Of a DNA stretch of 49,712 bases, positions 16,560 to 24,888 are shown one piece after another. The notes beneath the pieces were generated by a model. It did no database searches, was not told where the DNA came from, and worked only from the letters and a program-made list of their open reading frames with translations. Both the position numbers and the translations under genes were made by a program. Positions within the stretch are counted from its first letter, which is position 1; each line of letters opens with the position of its first letter. The stretch comes from PALSA-612 sp046729255 (GTDB lineage Bacteria > Actinomycetota > Thermoleophilia > Gaiellales > Gaiellaceae). The stretch spans positions 1 through 49,712 of the forward strand of contig JBKPGF010000078.1 in the NCBI GenBank assembly GCA_046729255.1, read 5' to 3'.

Positions 16560-17480
16560 TCATCCCTCGAACCGGATGGCATCGTGCGCCAACATCGCGT
16601 GGACACCCTGGGTGCGGTTGACGAGCTGTGTGACCCGCAGGTCGACGACCACACTCGCCAGGGCAAGCGCATCTCGCCGCTCCAGACCGTGCTCCCGCAC
16701 CATCAGCTCGAGCATCGCTTCTGTCGCCGCCGCCGCCGCCTCGTCGAGGTCCTCGTCGAAGCCGAAGGTGATCCAGGCGGAGGGTGTCCAGGCGATCGGG
16801 GCGCCGAGCTCGAGGTCGTCGCGGACCGCGAGCGTGAGCTCGGCACGTTCCACGGGGCACTCGATGGCGAGCTGACATACCTCGCCGTCACCCTGGCGGG
16901 CGTGTCCGTCCCCGGCGGAGAAGCGGCCGCCGTCCACCGGAATGGGCAAGTACAGCGTCGTGCCGGCGACAAGCTCCTTGCAGTCGATGTTGCCGCCCCA
17001 TGCTCGCGGCGGCTGCGTGGAGTGGATGCCAGGCTCGGGCGGCGGCATCCCGAGCACGCCGAGAAACGGCTGCAGCGCGACCTCGCGACCGCGCAGATCC
17101 CGACCGGTGGCCCGATCTGGATCGAGCGTCCACCGCAGCGTCCACCCATCGAGGTCGCTGACCCCGAGCCGGTCGTTGAGTGCGGTCTGCCAGCCACCCG
17201 CCTCGGTAACTCCCCATGGACCGACGCGCACCGAATCGATCCGAACCTCGAGCGTCTCCCCGGCCGCTGCGCCGCGGACCCCCACTGGGCCGATCATCGC
17301 GTGGCCCCGGTCGAGCTCCGGATCGCGCGGCTCGAAGCGTTCGTTGGAGAGGGTCCACCAGCCTGCATTGAGGCAGGAGAACGCGATCGTGTCCCCGGAG
17401 TCGATCGTCAGCACCGGCTCGAGATCGCATGAGAAGTGCCCGTGCAGCGTGCGCCGCTCGAGAGGGATCTCGTGAAGCAC
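16560..17480 (-). CDS. Acetamidase/formamidase (FmdA/AmdA) family protein
   Basis: Protein of 306 residues in the acetamidase/formamidase family, which hydrolyses short amides to ammonia and the acid. Recognisable stretches are SGDTIAFSCLNAGWW, GHAMIGPVGVRGAAAGETLEV, GVLGMPPPEPGIHSTQPPRAWGGNIDCKEL and GDGHARQGDGEVC. The HARQGDGEVC loop carries conserved metal/active-site residues of the family. The gene is inserted between E1beta (22 bp before it) and E2 (7 bp after it) on the same strand, so it is co-transcribed with the dehydrogenase. The true substrate is unknown. Operon position suggests an amide linked to branched-chain or acyl metabolism. The start is GTG. Confidence 0.85.
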   Translation of the reverse strand: MLHEIPLERRTLHGHFSCDLEPVLTIDSGDTIAFSCLNAGWWTLSNERFEPRDPELDRGHAMIGPVGVRGAAAGETLEVRIDSVRVGPWGVTEAGGWQTALNDRLGVSDLDGWTLRWTLDPDRATGRDLRGREVALQPFLGVLGMPPPEPGIHSTQPPRAWGGNIDCKELVAGTTLYLPIPVDGGRFSAGDGHARQGDGEVCQLAIECPVERAELTLAVRDDLELGAPIAWTPSAWITFGFDEDLDEAAAAATEAMLELMVREHGLERRDALALASVVVDLRVTQLVNRTQGVHAMLAHDAIRFEG

Positions 17481-17502
17481 TGTCAGCGCGCTCCCAGGCG
17501 CA

Positions 17503-18477
17503 CTAGAACTCGAGCAGCCGGCGGACGGCGTCGAGCACGCGGGCGACGGAGGGCATGTACATGTCCTCCAGCTGCCAGTACGGGTACGGCACGTCGTAAC
17601 CGGTCACTCTCAGCACGGGCCCGCGGAGATCGAGGATTGCCTTCTCGGCGAGCACCGCGGCCACCTCAGCGGCGAAGCCGCACACACGCGGCGCCTCCTG
17701 GACGACGACAACCCGGCCCGTCTTCGCGGCAGACGCGAGCAGCGCAGCCTCGTCGAGCGGCTTGAGCGTCCGCAGGTCGAGCACCTCAACCGATGCCTCC
17801 GTGGCGATCTCGTCCGCTGCCCGCTCGGCGAGCGGAACCATCGAGCCGTAGGCGACGACCGTCACGTCGTCCCCCTCCCGCGCGACGCGAGCCTTCCCCA
17901 GAGGAACGACGTGCTCGCCGTCCGGGACGTCGCCGCGGATCGTCCGGTAATGGAGCTTCGGCTCGAGCACGACAACCGGGTCGGCGTCGCGGATCGCGGA
18001 CGCGAGCAGGCCCTTCGCGTCGGCAGGAGTCGACGGGATCGCGACCTTCACGCCCGGGGTATGAACGTAGTACGTCTCGGGCGAGTCGTCGTGCAGCTCG
18101 GGCGCGCGGACGCCTCCGCCGTACGGCATGCGCACGGTGATCGGGAACTCCATCGTGCCCCGCGTCCGCCAGCGGTACCGCCCGACGTGGTTGATCAGCT
18201 GGTCGAGCGCCGGGTAGCTGAATGCGTCGTACTGCATCTCGCAGACGGGCCGCCAGCCGGCCATCGCAAGGCCGATTGCCGTCCCCATGATCCCCGCCTC
18301 CGCGAGCGGCGTGTCGACGCAGCGATCGGCGCCGAAGCGGTCGCGAAGACCCGCCGTCGCACGGAAGACACCCCCTGCTCGCCCGACGTCCTCGCCCAGC
18401 ACCATCACCGACTCGTCCCGCTCCAGCTCCACGTGGAAGCAGTCGTTGATCGCCTCGACGATCGAGAGCTCAGCCAT
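17503..18477 (-). CDS. 2-oxoacid dehydrogenase E1 component, beta subunit
   Basis: Protein of 324 residues that completes the TPP-dependent E1 with the alpha subunit. Family motifs are VMVLGEDVGRAGGVFRAT, FGADRCVDTPLAEAGIMG, EMQYDAFSYPALDQLINH, RMPYGGGVRAPELHDDSPETY and, near the end, GYDVPYPYWQLEDMYMPS. The residue pattern is closer to branched-chain (BkdB) or acetoin-type E1 than to AceE. The ATG at 18477 overlaps the E1alpha reading frame by 8 bp, and a GTG one codon upstream is the alternative. Confidence 0.93.
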   Translation of the reverse strand: MAELSIVEAINDCFHVELERDESVMVLGEDVGRAGGVFRATAGLRDRFGADRCVDTPLAEAGIMGTAIGLAMAGWRPVCEMQYDAFSYPALDQLINHVGRYRWRTRGTMEFPITVRMPYGGGVRAPELHDDSPETYYVHTPGVKVAIPSTPADAKGLLASAIRDADPVVVLEPKLHYRTIRGDVPDGEHVVPLGKARVAREGDDVTVVAYGSMVPLAERAADEIATEASVEVLDLRTLKPLDEAALLASAAKTGRVVVVQEAPRVCGFAAEVAAVLAEKAILDLRGPVLRVTGYDVPYPYWQLEDMYMPSVARVLDAVRRLLEF

Positions 18478-19507
18478 CACGGAATCCCGGCGGCGGATCC
18501 ACGTAGGCGTGTTCGAAGACCTCGGCAGGATCGGCGGGCGGCTCTGCCTCGGCCGCGGCGATGCCCTCCCGCATGACGTCGAGGGCGTCCTGTTTCACTT
18601 GCTCGACAAGCTCGTCGGTCAGTAACCCTCGCCTGCGCAGGTACCGCTCGTAGCGGCCGACGCACTCGTCCCGCTTCTCCTCCTCCACGCGGTCCGCGTC
18701 GACGTAGGCCGAAGGATCGTCGGCCGTCCCGTGGGGCGCGCACCGGTACGTGACCGCTTCGATGAGCGTCGGGCCTTCCCCGGCGCGAGCGCGGTCGACG
18801 GCCTCCACCGTCGCCTCGTAGACGGCGAGCACGTCTCCACCGTCGACACGCAGCCCCGGCATTCCGTAGCCGGCGGCCTTGTCGACAAGCGCCGCCGCGG
18901 CCGTCTGCGCCTCCAGCGGCGTCGAGATCGCCCACTGGTTGTTGTTGCAGAAGAGCACGAGGGGCGCGCGCATGACGGCCGCGATGTTCGCGCCCTCGTG
19001 GAAAGCGCCCTCTGACGTCGCGCCGTCGCCGAAGAAGACGAGCGTGCACGTGGGCTCGCCGCGAAGCCGCGTGCCCCACGCGAAGCCGGCTGCGTGCGGC
19101 ACCTGGGTCGCGATCGGCACGCACAACGACGCGACGCCGTACTCGCGCGGGCTCCACCAGCCCGTGGGATGGCCGCGCCACCAGGAGAGGACCGTCGACG
19201 GCGGCATTCCACGAAGCAGCCCGATGGCGGACTCGCGGTAGCTCGGAAAGATCCAGTCCTCGCGGTCCAACGCGTACACCGCGCCGACCTGCATCGCTTC
19301 GTGGCCCCAGTACATCGCGTACGTCCCGATGCGGCCCTGCCGGTGATAGACGACAGAGCGCTCGTCGTACGTGCGGAGGAGGACGAGCTGACGGTGGAGC
19401 TCGAGCAGGTGAGCGTCCTCGAGCCCTGACACGGTGCCGTCGGGAATGGTGTCGCCGTCTCCGATCACACGCCGAAGACCCGACTCGGCCGGTAGCACCT
19501 GGGCCAT
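18470..19507 (-). CDS. 2-oxoacid dehydrogenase E1 component, alpha subunit
   Basis: TPP-binding subunit of 345 residues. The thiamine-diphosphate motif begins with GDG at 160-162 in FFGDGATSEGAFHEG and ends with NN at 189-190 in LFCNNNQWAIST, the standard 30-residue span. Substrate and heterodimer segments include YDERSVVYHRQGRIGTYAM and YRCAPHGTADDPSAY, whose HGTADDPS is the conserved phosphorylation-loop region. Overall it resembles BKD/PDH E1alpha of Gram-positive bacteria. It is the first gene of the operon proper, and only 12 bp separate it from the membrane protein upstream. Confidence 0.94.
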   Translation of the reverse strand: MAQVLPAESGLRRVIGDGDTIPDGTVSGLEDAHLLELHRQLVLLRTYDERSVVYHRQGRIGTYAMYWGHEAMQVGAVYALDREDWIFPSYRESAIGLLRGMPPSTVLSWWRGHPTGWWSPREYGVASLCVPIATQVPHAAGFAWGTRLRGEPTCTLVFFGDGATSEGAFHEGANIAAVMRAPLVLFCNNNQWAISTPLEAQTAAAALVDKAAGYGMPGLRVDGGDVLAVYEATVEAVDRARAGEGPTLIEAVTYRCAPHGTADDPSAYVDADRVEEEKRDECVGRYERYLRRRGLLTDELVEQVKQDALDVMREGIAAAEAEPPADPAEVFEHAYVDPPPGFRDG

Positions 19508-19519
19508 TGCGGGGCGACT

Positions 19520-19978
19520 CTAGCCGACGCCGTTGCGCAGGGAGCGCGCGAGGACGACCGCGACCGCGACGATCGCGGCCACGGCAGCGATGCCGGCGAC
19601 CCCGAGCGCTGCTCCCCCACGCAGGGGCTCGTACACGGCAGCGAGCAGCAAGGCGCCGCTGAGGATCGCGCCGAAAACAACGGCTGCCACGGCGAGCGCT
19701 CGTCGCCCGGTTGCGGCGCGGCCGATGCGGACGGCGGCGCCGGGCTCGAGCGCCCAGAACGCGAGCTCCGCAGTCGCCACGAGCCCACCCGCGAAGAGGG
19801 GCGCAGCTGGATCGAGACCCTTCCCAGCGAGCGAGATGCCGTAGCCGGCGCCGAGCAGCGCGAGACCGAGGGTCGCGAGCGTTCCCCGCCGGAGGACGAG
19901 ACCGCCGAGCAGCACGGCCAGACCGGCGGCGACGGCAACGCCCGTCGGCCCGGGCAGGTCGCCTGCGGACAGTCGCAC
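19520..19978 (-). CDS. Small polytopic membrane protein, unknown
   Basis: I do not recognise the family. From the GTG at 19978 the 152-residue protein has about five hydrophobic helices rich in Ala, Gly, Leu and Val. The frame is open further upstream and encodes another helix-like stretch (SLACAALFALAV). That stretch could be included if translation begins at the ATT at 20059, which has GGAGGAGG seven bases before it. No ATG, GTG or TTG exists in that extension. The gene follows the DUF58 gene on the same strand, where some clusters have a transglutaminase-type membrane protein, but no such domain is present. Confidence 0.6.
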   Translation of the reverse strand: MRLSAGDLPGPTGVAVAAGLAVLLGGLVLRRGTLATLGLALLGAGYGISLAGKGLDPAAPLFAGGLVATAELAFWALEPGAAVRIGRAATGRRALAVAAVVFGAILSGALLLAAVYEPLRGGAALGVAGIAAVAAIVAVAVVLARSLRNGVG

Positions 19979-20025
19979 GGCAAGCGCGAAGAGCGCCGCG
20001 CAGGCGAGCGATCCTATGCCCGCGG

Positions 20026-21297
20026 CTACGCGCGCATCGCCCTGGCGAATCGCCTGAATGCCGACACCTCCTCCAGCACTGGCTCGAGCGGATCACCGAA
20101 GCGCCACTGGACAACCGGGACGCCGAGCCTCCGAAAGCGACTGCGCACCGCGGCCCGCCGCAGCTTCCAGAGGCGGAACGCAAGCTGTGCCTGATCGCCC
20201 TCGCCCACCCGTAGGAACGGCTCGGGCGCAATCTCGACAGCTGCCACGTCGGCGCCGCGGCCGCGGACGTCGACGAGGGCGCTCACCATGCGCTCGTCGA
20301 GCAGTGGTGTGAGGCCCAGGACGAGCGCTTTCGGCGGTAGGACGTGCGTGGGGATGACGCGGATGTCACGCCACACATACGAGAGCACGACCTCGGTGTC
20401 GAGCAGCGCCTCGACGATGCGATACAGCTGTACGGTGCCCAGCGACGGCTCGAGCCAGTTCATCGAGCCCCCGTAGCTCAGCAGTCCCACCTGATCCCGC
20501 CGGCGCAGGTACGCGCCGGCGAGCGCCGCCGTCGCCCGCACGCCCTGGTCGAGCGTGCCGGCTTCGCCCAGCCGTGCCTCGGCGAAGGAGTCGAGCAGCA
20601 GCACCGCTGCGGAGTTCCGATCTGGATGCTGCTCGTTCACGACGAGCGCGCCGCGCCGCGCCGTCGCCTTCCAGTTCACACGCCGCACGCGGTCGCCAGG
20701 CTGGTACAGGCGAAGATCGGCGAACTCGATCCCTTCACCCTTCTGCCTGGCGACGAGGTTGCCGACGTAGAGCTGCGTCTCGTGTGGCCGCACGATCTCG
20801 CGCAGGCGCTCTTCCTTCGGATAGACGCGCAACAGCTGCCCCGCGGGCAGCTCACGTTCGAACACGAACAGACCCAGCCTGTCGAAGATGGCCAGCCCGA
20901 CCCGGCCGAGCCTGTAGACACCCCAACGCGGGAAGCGCAGCCTCGCCTCGAGCTCGCGTCGCTCGCCGCTCCGGAGGCTGAGCCCAAACGACGTGTCGCC
21001 CACCGGCTCAGCGTCGCGTGGGACAGCGAGCGAGAGCTCGAGACGCTCGATCCTCGTCGCAGCCTCGAGCGCGATGGAGACGGACACCTCGTCGCCCTCG
21101 AGCACCCGGACGGCACCGGCGCTGATATCGACGTCGAGCGTGGGCTCGGTGCCCGTCACGAGCCCGAACGCGAGCACGAGCACGAAGGGCGTCGCGAGGA
21201 CCACGAGCTCCGCGCGGCCAGAGGCGATGCCGGCGAAGAGCCCAAGTGCGGCCAGCGACGAGTATCCCGCGAGCTTCGCTGTCGCGGCGCGGGTCAA
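20026..21297 (-). CDS. DUF58 domain-containing protein
   Basis: Protein of 423 residues with two N-terminal transmembrane helices (about 10-50), a beta-rich middle and the DUF58 core KGEGIEFADLRLYQPGDRVRRVNWKATARRGALVVNE. A vWA-like fold follows, with the VLLLDSF strand. DUF58 proteins accompany MoxR ATPases and are thought to be their vWA-type partners in protein-complex maturation. The start is TTG in a TTGA overlap with the moxR stop. The in-frame upstream residues belong to the moxR region and are rejected. Confidence 0.88.
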   Translation of the reverse strand: MTRAATAKLAGYSSLAALGLFAGIASGRAELVVLATPFVLVLAFGLVTGTEPTLDVDISAGAVRVLEGDEVSVSIALEAATRIERLELSLAVPRDAEPVGDTSFGLSLRSGERRELEARLRFPRWGVYRLGRVGLAIFDRLGLFVFERELPAGQLLRVYPKEERLREIVRPHETQLYVGNLVARQKGEGIEFADLRLYQPGDRVRRVNWKATARRGALVVNEQHPDRNSAAVLLLDSFAEARLGEAGTLDQGVRATAALAGAYLRRRDQVGLLSYGGSMNWLEPSLGTVQLYRIVEALLDTEVVLSYVWRDIRVIPTHVLPPKALVLGLTPLLDERMVSALVDVRGRGADVAAVEIAPEPFLRVGEGDQAQLAFRLWKLRRAAVRSRFRRLGVPVVQWRFGDPLEPVLEEVSAFRRFARAMRA

Positions 21298-22265
21298 GCG
21301 GATCGAACTGCGTCCTCGGCCTTCGGCGTCGGAACCGCGTCCAGGCACTCCTGCACGACGTCCTCGGCGCGAATGCGCTGCACCCACAGCTCGGGATTGA
21401 GCGTCAGCCGGTGGGCGAGAGCGGGCACGGCGACGTTCTTCACGTCCTCGGGCGTGACGAAGTCGCGACCGCGGAGCGCGGCCAGGCCGCGGGAGAGCTT
21501 CAGCAACGCGAGCGATCCTCGGGGACTCGACCCGACCTGCACCCGTGGGCTCTGCCGTGTCGCCGAGACCACGTCGACCATGTAGAGCCCGATGCTCTCA
21601 GCGACGTGCACCTCCTCGATCGCGCGTTGAAGCTCGAGCACCGTCGCGCAGTCGACGACGGGCGTGAGCTCGACCTCGTCCACGCGTCGTTCTCGGCGGC
21701 GCTCGAGCATCTCCCACTCGTCGTCACGTGCCAGGTAGCCGACGCCAATCCGCAGCAGGAAGCGGTCGAGCTGTGCCTCGGGCAGCGGGTATGTCCCCTC
21801 GTACTCGATCGGGTTCTGCGTGGCAAGCACCAGGAACGGGCGCTCCAGCGGGCGCGTCTCCCCTTCGAGCGTGACTTGGCGCTCCTGCATGGCCTCGAGC
21901 AGGGCAGCCTGCGTCTTCGGCGGGGCGCGATTGATCTCGTCCCCGAGGAGAAGGTTCGCGAAGACCGGGCCGGGCCTGAAGTCGAACTCGGACGTCCGCT
22001 GGTTGTAGATGGACGACCCGGTCACGTCGGAAGGCATGAGATCCGGCGTGAACTGGATGCGCGAGAAGCGAAGATCGGTAACGGCGGCGAACGACCGGGC
22101 GAGGAGCGTCTTCGCAAGGCCAGGGAAGTCCTCGATGAGCACGTGGCCGTCGGCGAGCACGCCGAGCAGGACGAGCTCGAGCGCCTCTCGCTTACCGACC
22201 ACGGCCTGCTCGACCGCGTCGAGGATGCGGTCACAGTGACCCTGGACGTCGGAGACGGCGATCAC
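21294..22265 (-). CDS. MoxR-family AAA+ ATPase
   Basis: AAA_3 chaperone-like ATPase of 323 residues. Walker A is EDFPGLAKT (residues 45-53), the MoxR-type variant with Ala before Lys. Walker B is LLLGDEINRAPPKTQAALLEAM, sensor 1 is in LATQNPIEYEGTYPLPEAQLDRF, and the arginine-finger/sensor 2 part reads SPRGSLALLKLSRGLAALRGRDFVTPEDV. MoxR enzymes mature metalloenzymes or envelope complexes with vWA partners such as DUF58. The GTG overlaps the preceding stop (GTGA), and the stop overlaps the DUF58 start. Confidence 0.94.
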   Translation of the reverse strand: MIAVSDVQGHCDRILDAVEQAVVGKREALELVLLGVLADGHVLIEDFPGLAKTLLARSFAAVTDLRFSRIQFTPDLMPSDVTGSSIYNQRTSEFDFRPGPVFANLLLGDEINRAPPKTQAALLEAMQERQVTLEGETRPLERPFLVLATQNPIEYEGTYPLPEAQLDRFLLRIGVGYLARDDEWEMLERRRERRVDEVELTPVVDCATVLELQRAIEEVHVAESIGLYMVDVVSATRQSPRVQVGSSPRGSLALLKLSRGLAALRGRDFVTPEDVKNVAVPALAHRLTLNPELWVQRIRAEDVVQECLDAVPTPKAEDAVRSA

Positions 22266-22786
22266 GCTGGAAGGATCCTCTCAAGCTCGGTGACGATCTC
22301 GTCGAGCGATTGCGTGTCGATGCCGGTCTTCGCGCCACGTTCGGGACGCGGCCGTTCGGGGCGAACGAGCTCCCAGGTCGCAGCGGAGAGCCGTTCGCGG
22401 GCCCGCTCCGGCTCGCGTTCGAGCTCGATGCCCGATTGCGCGGCGAGGCCGGCGGCGCTGATCTCACGGACCACCGGCCGCAGTCGGAAGTGGAGATCGA
22501 ACGGGTCCGACTGAGCGAGCGCAACCTCGTCTTCCATCGCAGCGAGGGATTCGGGGTGCACGTACCTCCTCGGCGGGCGCAAGAGGACCGCGGGCACAGT
22601 CCCGCGGGGCTGGGGAAAAGCACCAGCGGCGATGCGCGCCGCAGCCAGCGCGATGAGTCCGCCCACGAACACGAGGTAGGCGTCGAGCACGTAGTCGGTG
22701 CGGTCGACACCGAGCACCACGACGAGCCCAGCGATCAGGCCTCCGAAGAGCGCGTACCCGACCGTCGAGACGACGACGCGCTTCAT
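22262..22786 (-). CDS. Two-helix membrane protein of the MoxR/DUF58 cluster, unknown
   Basis: Protein of 174 residues with two N-terminal transmembrane helices (about 5-27 and 36-56). A cytoplasmic, charged tail follows, with LRPVVREISAAGLAAQSGIELEREPERARERLSAATWELVRPERP. The family is unrecognised. It overlaps both neighbours by 4 bp (ATGA with the DUF4129 stop, GTGA with moxR), so it belongs to this complex. A scaffold or adaptor for the ATPase is a reasonable guess only. Confidence 0.75.
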   Translation of the reverse strand: MKRVVVSTVGYALFGGLIAGLVVVLGVDRTDYVLDAYLVFVGGLIALAAARIAAGAFPQPRGTVPAVLLRPPRRYVHPESLAAMEDEVALAQSDPFDLHFRLRPVVREISAAGLAAQSGIELEREPERARERLSAATWELVRPERPRPERGAKTGIDTQSLDEIVTELERILPA

Positions 22787-23664
22787 GTCGCCGCCGCCGT
22801 CCGGACCTCGGTGCGCACCGCCGTGAGCGCATCGATGGCCCGCCCTCGCATCCTTTCGTCGACGGCGTGCTCGGAGAACTTCGCCACCTCGAACAGCTCC
22901 GTGAGCGCCTCAACCGGCCCTTCTGCCTCCAGCTCTCGCGCGACCCGGTGCAGGTATTCGTACGGCGCCTCGGATGGCCGGCGCGGGAAGCCGTACAGGG
23001 TCAGCGCCTGCTCCATGCGCGCATAGGCAGCGATCACGGCCCGCCGGGGGTCTGGATCACGGCGCAGGTCGTCGATCGCCTCGTCGAGCGCCTTGCCGAG
23101 CTGCTCGAGCTGTTCAGGCGTACGAACGTCCCGGCGGCGCCGGCGGCGCCGTTCGATGAGAACGCCAGCCACGATCGCCGCCACGATCAGGACGGCGACG
23201 CCGATGGCGAGCGGCCAGATGAACTGCGGGTCCCGGGGATAGTCTGTCTGCCTAGCCTCTTGGGTGGGGAGCTGCTGCGGAAAGGCCGGCTCCAGGCCCT
23301 CGCTGCTCGCCGGCCGCCGCTTGTACTCGAGGATGTTGCGGGAAGCGATGGCGCAGAAGAGAACGATCCCCAGAAAGACGAGCAGCGAAGCGTACGGCGA
23401 CCTCGCGCCGCGTCCACCGCGCTGTGTCCTAATGGCGTGAAGCCAGGCCGAAACCGCAACGATCAGCGCGAGCCCTACAAGCACGACGACGACCGTGAAC
23501 ACACTGTCGAAGAACGGGGTCCAGGCGATCCGCTCGCCTTCTCCGTCGCCTCCGAACGGCTGGTACGACCGCGCCGCCATCGCCACCAGCACGAGCGCCG
23601 GCAGCACGAGCGCGGCTATCCAGGCGCGGCGTGTCAGTCGGTGAACCGCCGAAGGACGATGCAT
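22783..23664 (-). CDS. DUF4129 domain-containing membrane protein
   Basis: About 293 residues with three transmembrane helices (about 13-30, 50-72 and 145-170), then a cytoplasmic DUF4129 domain. The domain reads DPRRAVIAAYARMEQALTLYGFPRRPSEAPYEYL and ALTELFEVAKFSEHAVDE. DUF4129 proteins usually accompany MoxR, DUF58 and transglutaminase-like proteins. I list the ATG at 23664, which overlaps fabF by 31 bp. A CTG at 23637 would give a 4-bp CTGA overlap like those of recF and galT and removes nine residues, so the start is uncertain. Confidence 0.82.
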   Translation of the reverse strand: MHRPSAVHRLTRRAWIAALVLPALVLVAMAARSYQPFGGDGEGERIAWTPFFDSVFTVVVVLVGLALIVAVSAWLHAIRTQRGGRGARSPYASLLVFLGIVLFCAIASRNILEYKRRPASSEGLEPAFPQQLPTQEARQTDYPRDPQFIWPLAIGVAVLIVAAIVAGVLIERRRRRRRDVRTPEQLEQLGKALDEAIDDLRRDPDPRRAVIAAYARMEQALTLYGFPRRPSEAPYEYLHRVARELEAEGPVEALTELFEVAKFSEHAVDERMRGRAIDALTAVRTEVRTAAAT

Positions 23665-24884
23665 GCGTTGTGGCCGCCGAACCCGAACGAGTTGTTGATG
23701 GCCACTTCGACGTCCGCAGCCCGTGACTGGTTGGGCACGTAGTCGAGGTCGCACTCGGGGTCGGCGACCTCGAGGTTGATGGTCGGCGGCAGCATTCCGT
23801 CCCGCAACGCGAGAATGCAGAAGATCGCCTCGAGCGCGCCGGCTGCTCCGAGGCAGTGCCCAGTCGCGCCCTTCGTCGAGGAAACGGGCGTCGCGTACGC
23901 CTTCTCCTCGCCGAGCGAAAGCTTCAGCATCGACGTCTCCGACGCGTCCCCGAGCGGCGTCGCGGTCGCGTGCGCGTTGATGTAGTCGATGTCGCTCGCC
24001 TCGATGCCCGCGTCTGCGAGCGCCATTTTCAGCGCCCGCCCCGGCCCATGGGGATCGGGCTCCGTGATGTGGTTGGCGTCGGAGGAGACGCCGTAGCCGA
24101 TGACCTCCGCGTAGATCTTGGCTCCGCGAGCCTTCGCGTGTTCGAGCTCCTCGAGCACGAGCACTGCCCCCGCCTCGCCCATGACGAAGCCGTCCCGCTC
24201 CGCGTCGAAGGGACGGCTGGCGTGCTCGGGATCGTCGTTTCGCTTCGACAGCGCCCGCATGGCGGAGAAACCGGCGATGCCGACCTCGGCGATCGGCGCC
24301 TCCGTCCCGCCGCACAACATCGCGTCCGCGCGGCCGAGCCGGATCGCGTCGAGCGAGTCGCCGATCGACATGTTGGAGGCCGCGCACGCCGTGCACTGCG
24401 ACGACAGCGGCCCTTGCGTGCCCAGCTCGATCGACAGCCAGCCCGCCCCGAGGTTGGGGATGATCGACGGAATCGAGAACGGGCCCACGCGGTCCGGCCC
24501 GCGGTCGCGCAGGACGTCGTAGCAGTCCTGGAAGGACTGGAGGCCGCCGATGCCGGTCGCCACCGCGGCGCCGATTCGAGGAGCCTCGGCGGCGATTTCG
24601 AGACCCGAGTCGGCCTCGGCCTGGCGCGCGGCGGCGAGGACGAGGTGCGTGAAGCGATCCATGCGCCGGGCCGTCTTGCGGTCGATCCAATCCTCGGGGT
24701 CGAAATCCTTCACCTCGCAGGCGAAGTGCACCGGGTACTCGGTGGGGTCGAAGTGCGTGATCGGCCCGGCGCCGGACTTCCCCGCCAGGACGTTCGCCCA
24801 CGAGGTCTCGACGTCGTTGCCGAGCGGCGAGACAGCGCCGAGGCCGGTTACGACCGCCCTGCGATGTCCGTTCTCGAGGCTCAT
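23634..24884 (-). CDS. fabF: Beta-ketoacyl-ACP synthase II
   Basis: Chain-elongating condensing enzyme of type II fatty-acid synthesis, 416 residues. Catalytic Cys167 is in CTACAASNMSIGD. The histidines are in INAHATATPLGD and GATGHCLGAAG, with the lysine between them in STKGATGH. This completes the Cys-His-His-Lys set of KAS II. The ATG at 24884 comes 4 bp after the fabG stop. A GTG upstream inside fabG is rejected. In many bacteria acpP lies between fabG and fabF, and there is no room for it here. Confidence 0.96.
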   Translation of the reverse strand: MSLENGHRRAVVTGLGAVSPLGNDVETSWANVLAGKSGAGPITHFDPTEYPVHFACEVKDFDPEDWIDRKTARRMDRFTHLVLAAARQAEADSGLEIAAEAPRIGAAVATGIGGLQSFQDCYDVLRDRGPDRVGPFSIPSIIPNLGAGWLSIELGTQGPLSSQCTACAASNMSIGDSLDAIRLGRADAMLCGGTEAPIAEVGIAGFSAMRALSKRNDDPEHASRPFDAERDGFVMGEAGAVLVLEELEHAKARGAKIYAEVIGYGVSSDANHITEPDPHGPGRALKMALADAGIEASDIDYINAHATATPLGDASETSMLKLSLGEEKAYATPVSSTKGATGHCLGAAGALEAIFCILALRDGMLPPTINLEVADPECDLDYVPNQSRAADVEVAINNSFGFGGHNACIVLRRFTD

Positions 24885-24888
24885 CCGC

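Noticed and set aside
15473..19507. A dihydrolipoamide dehydrogenase (E3) gene in the dehydrogenase operon
   Set aside because: No FAD/NAD-binding redox-disulfide protein is encoded between or beside the E1 and E2 genes. It must be elsewhere.
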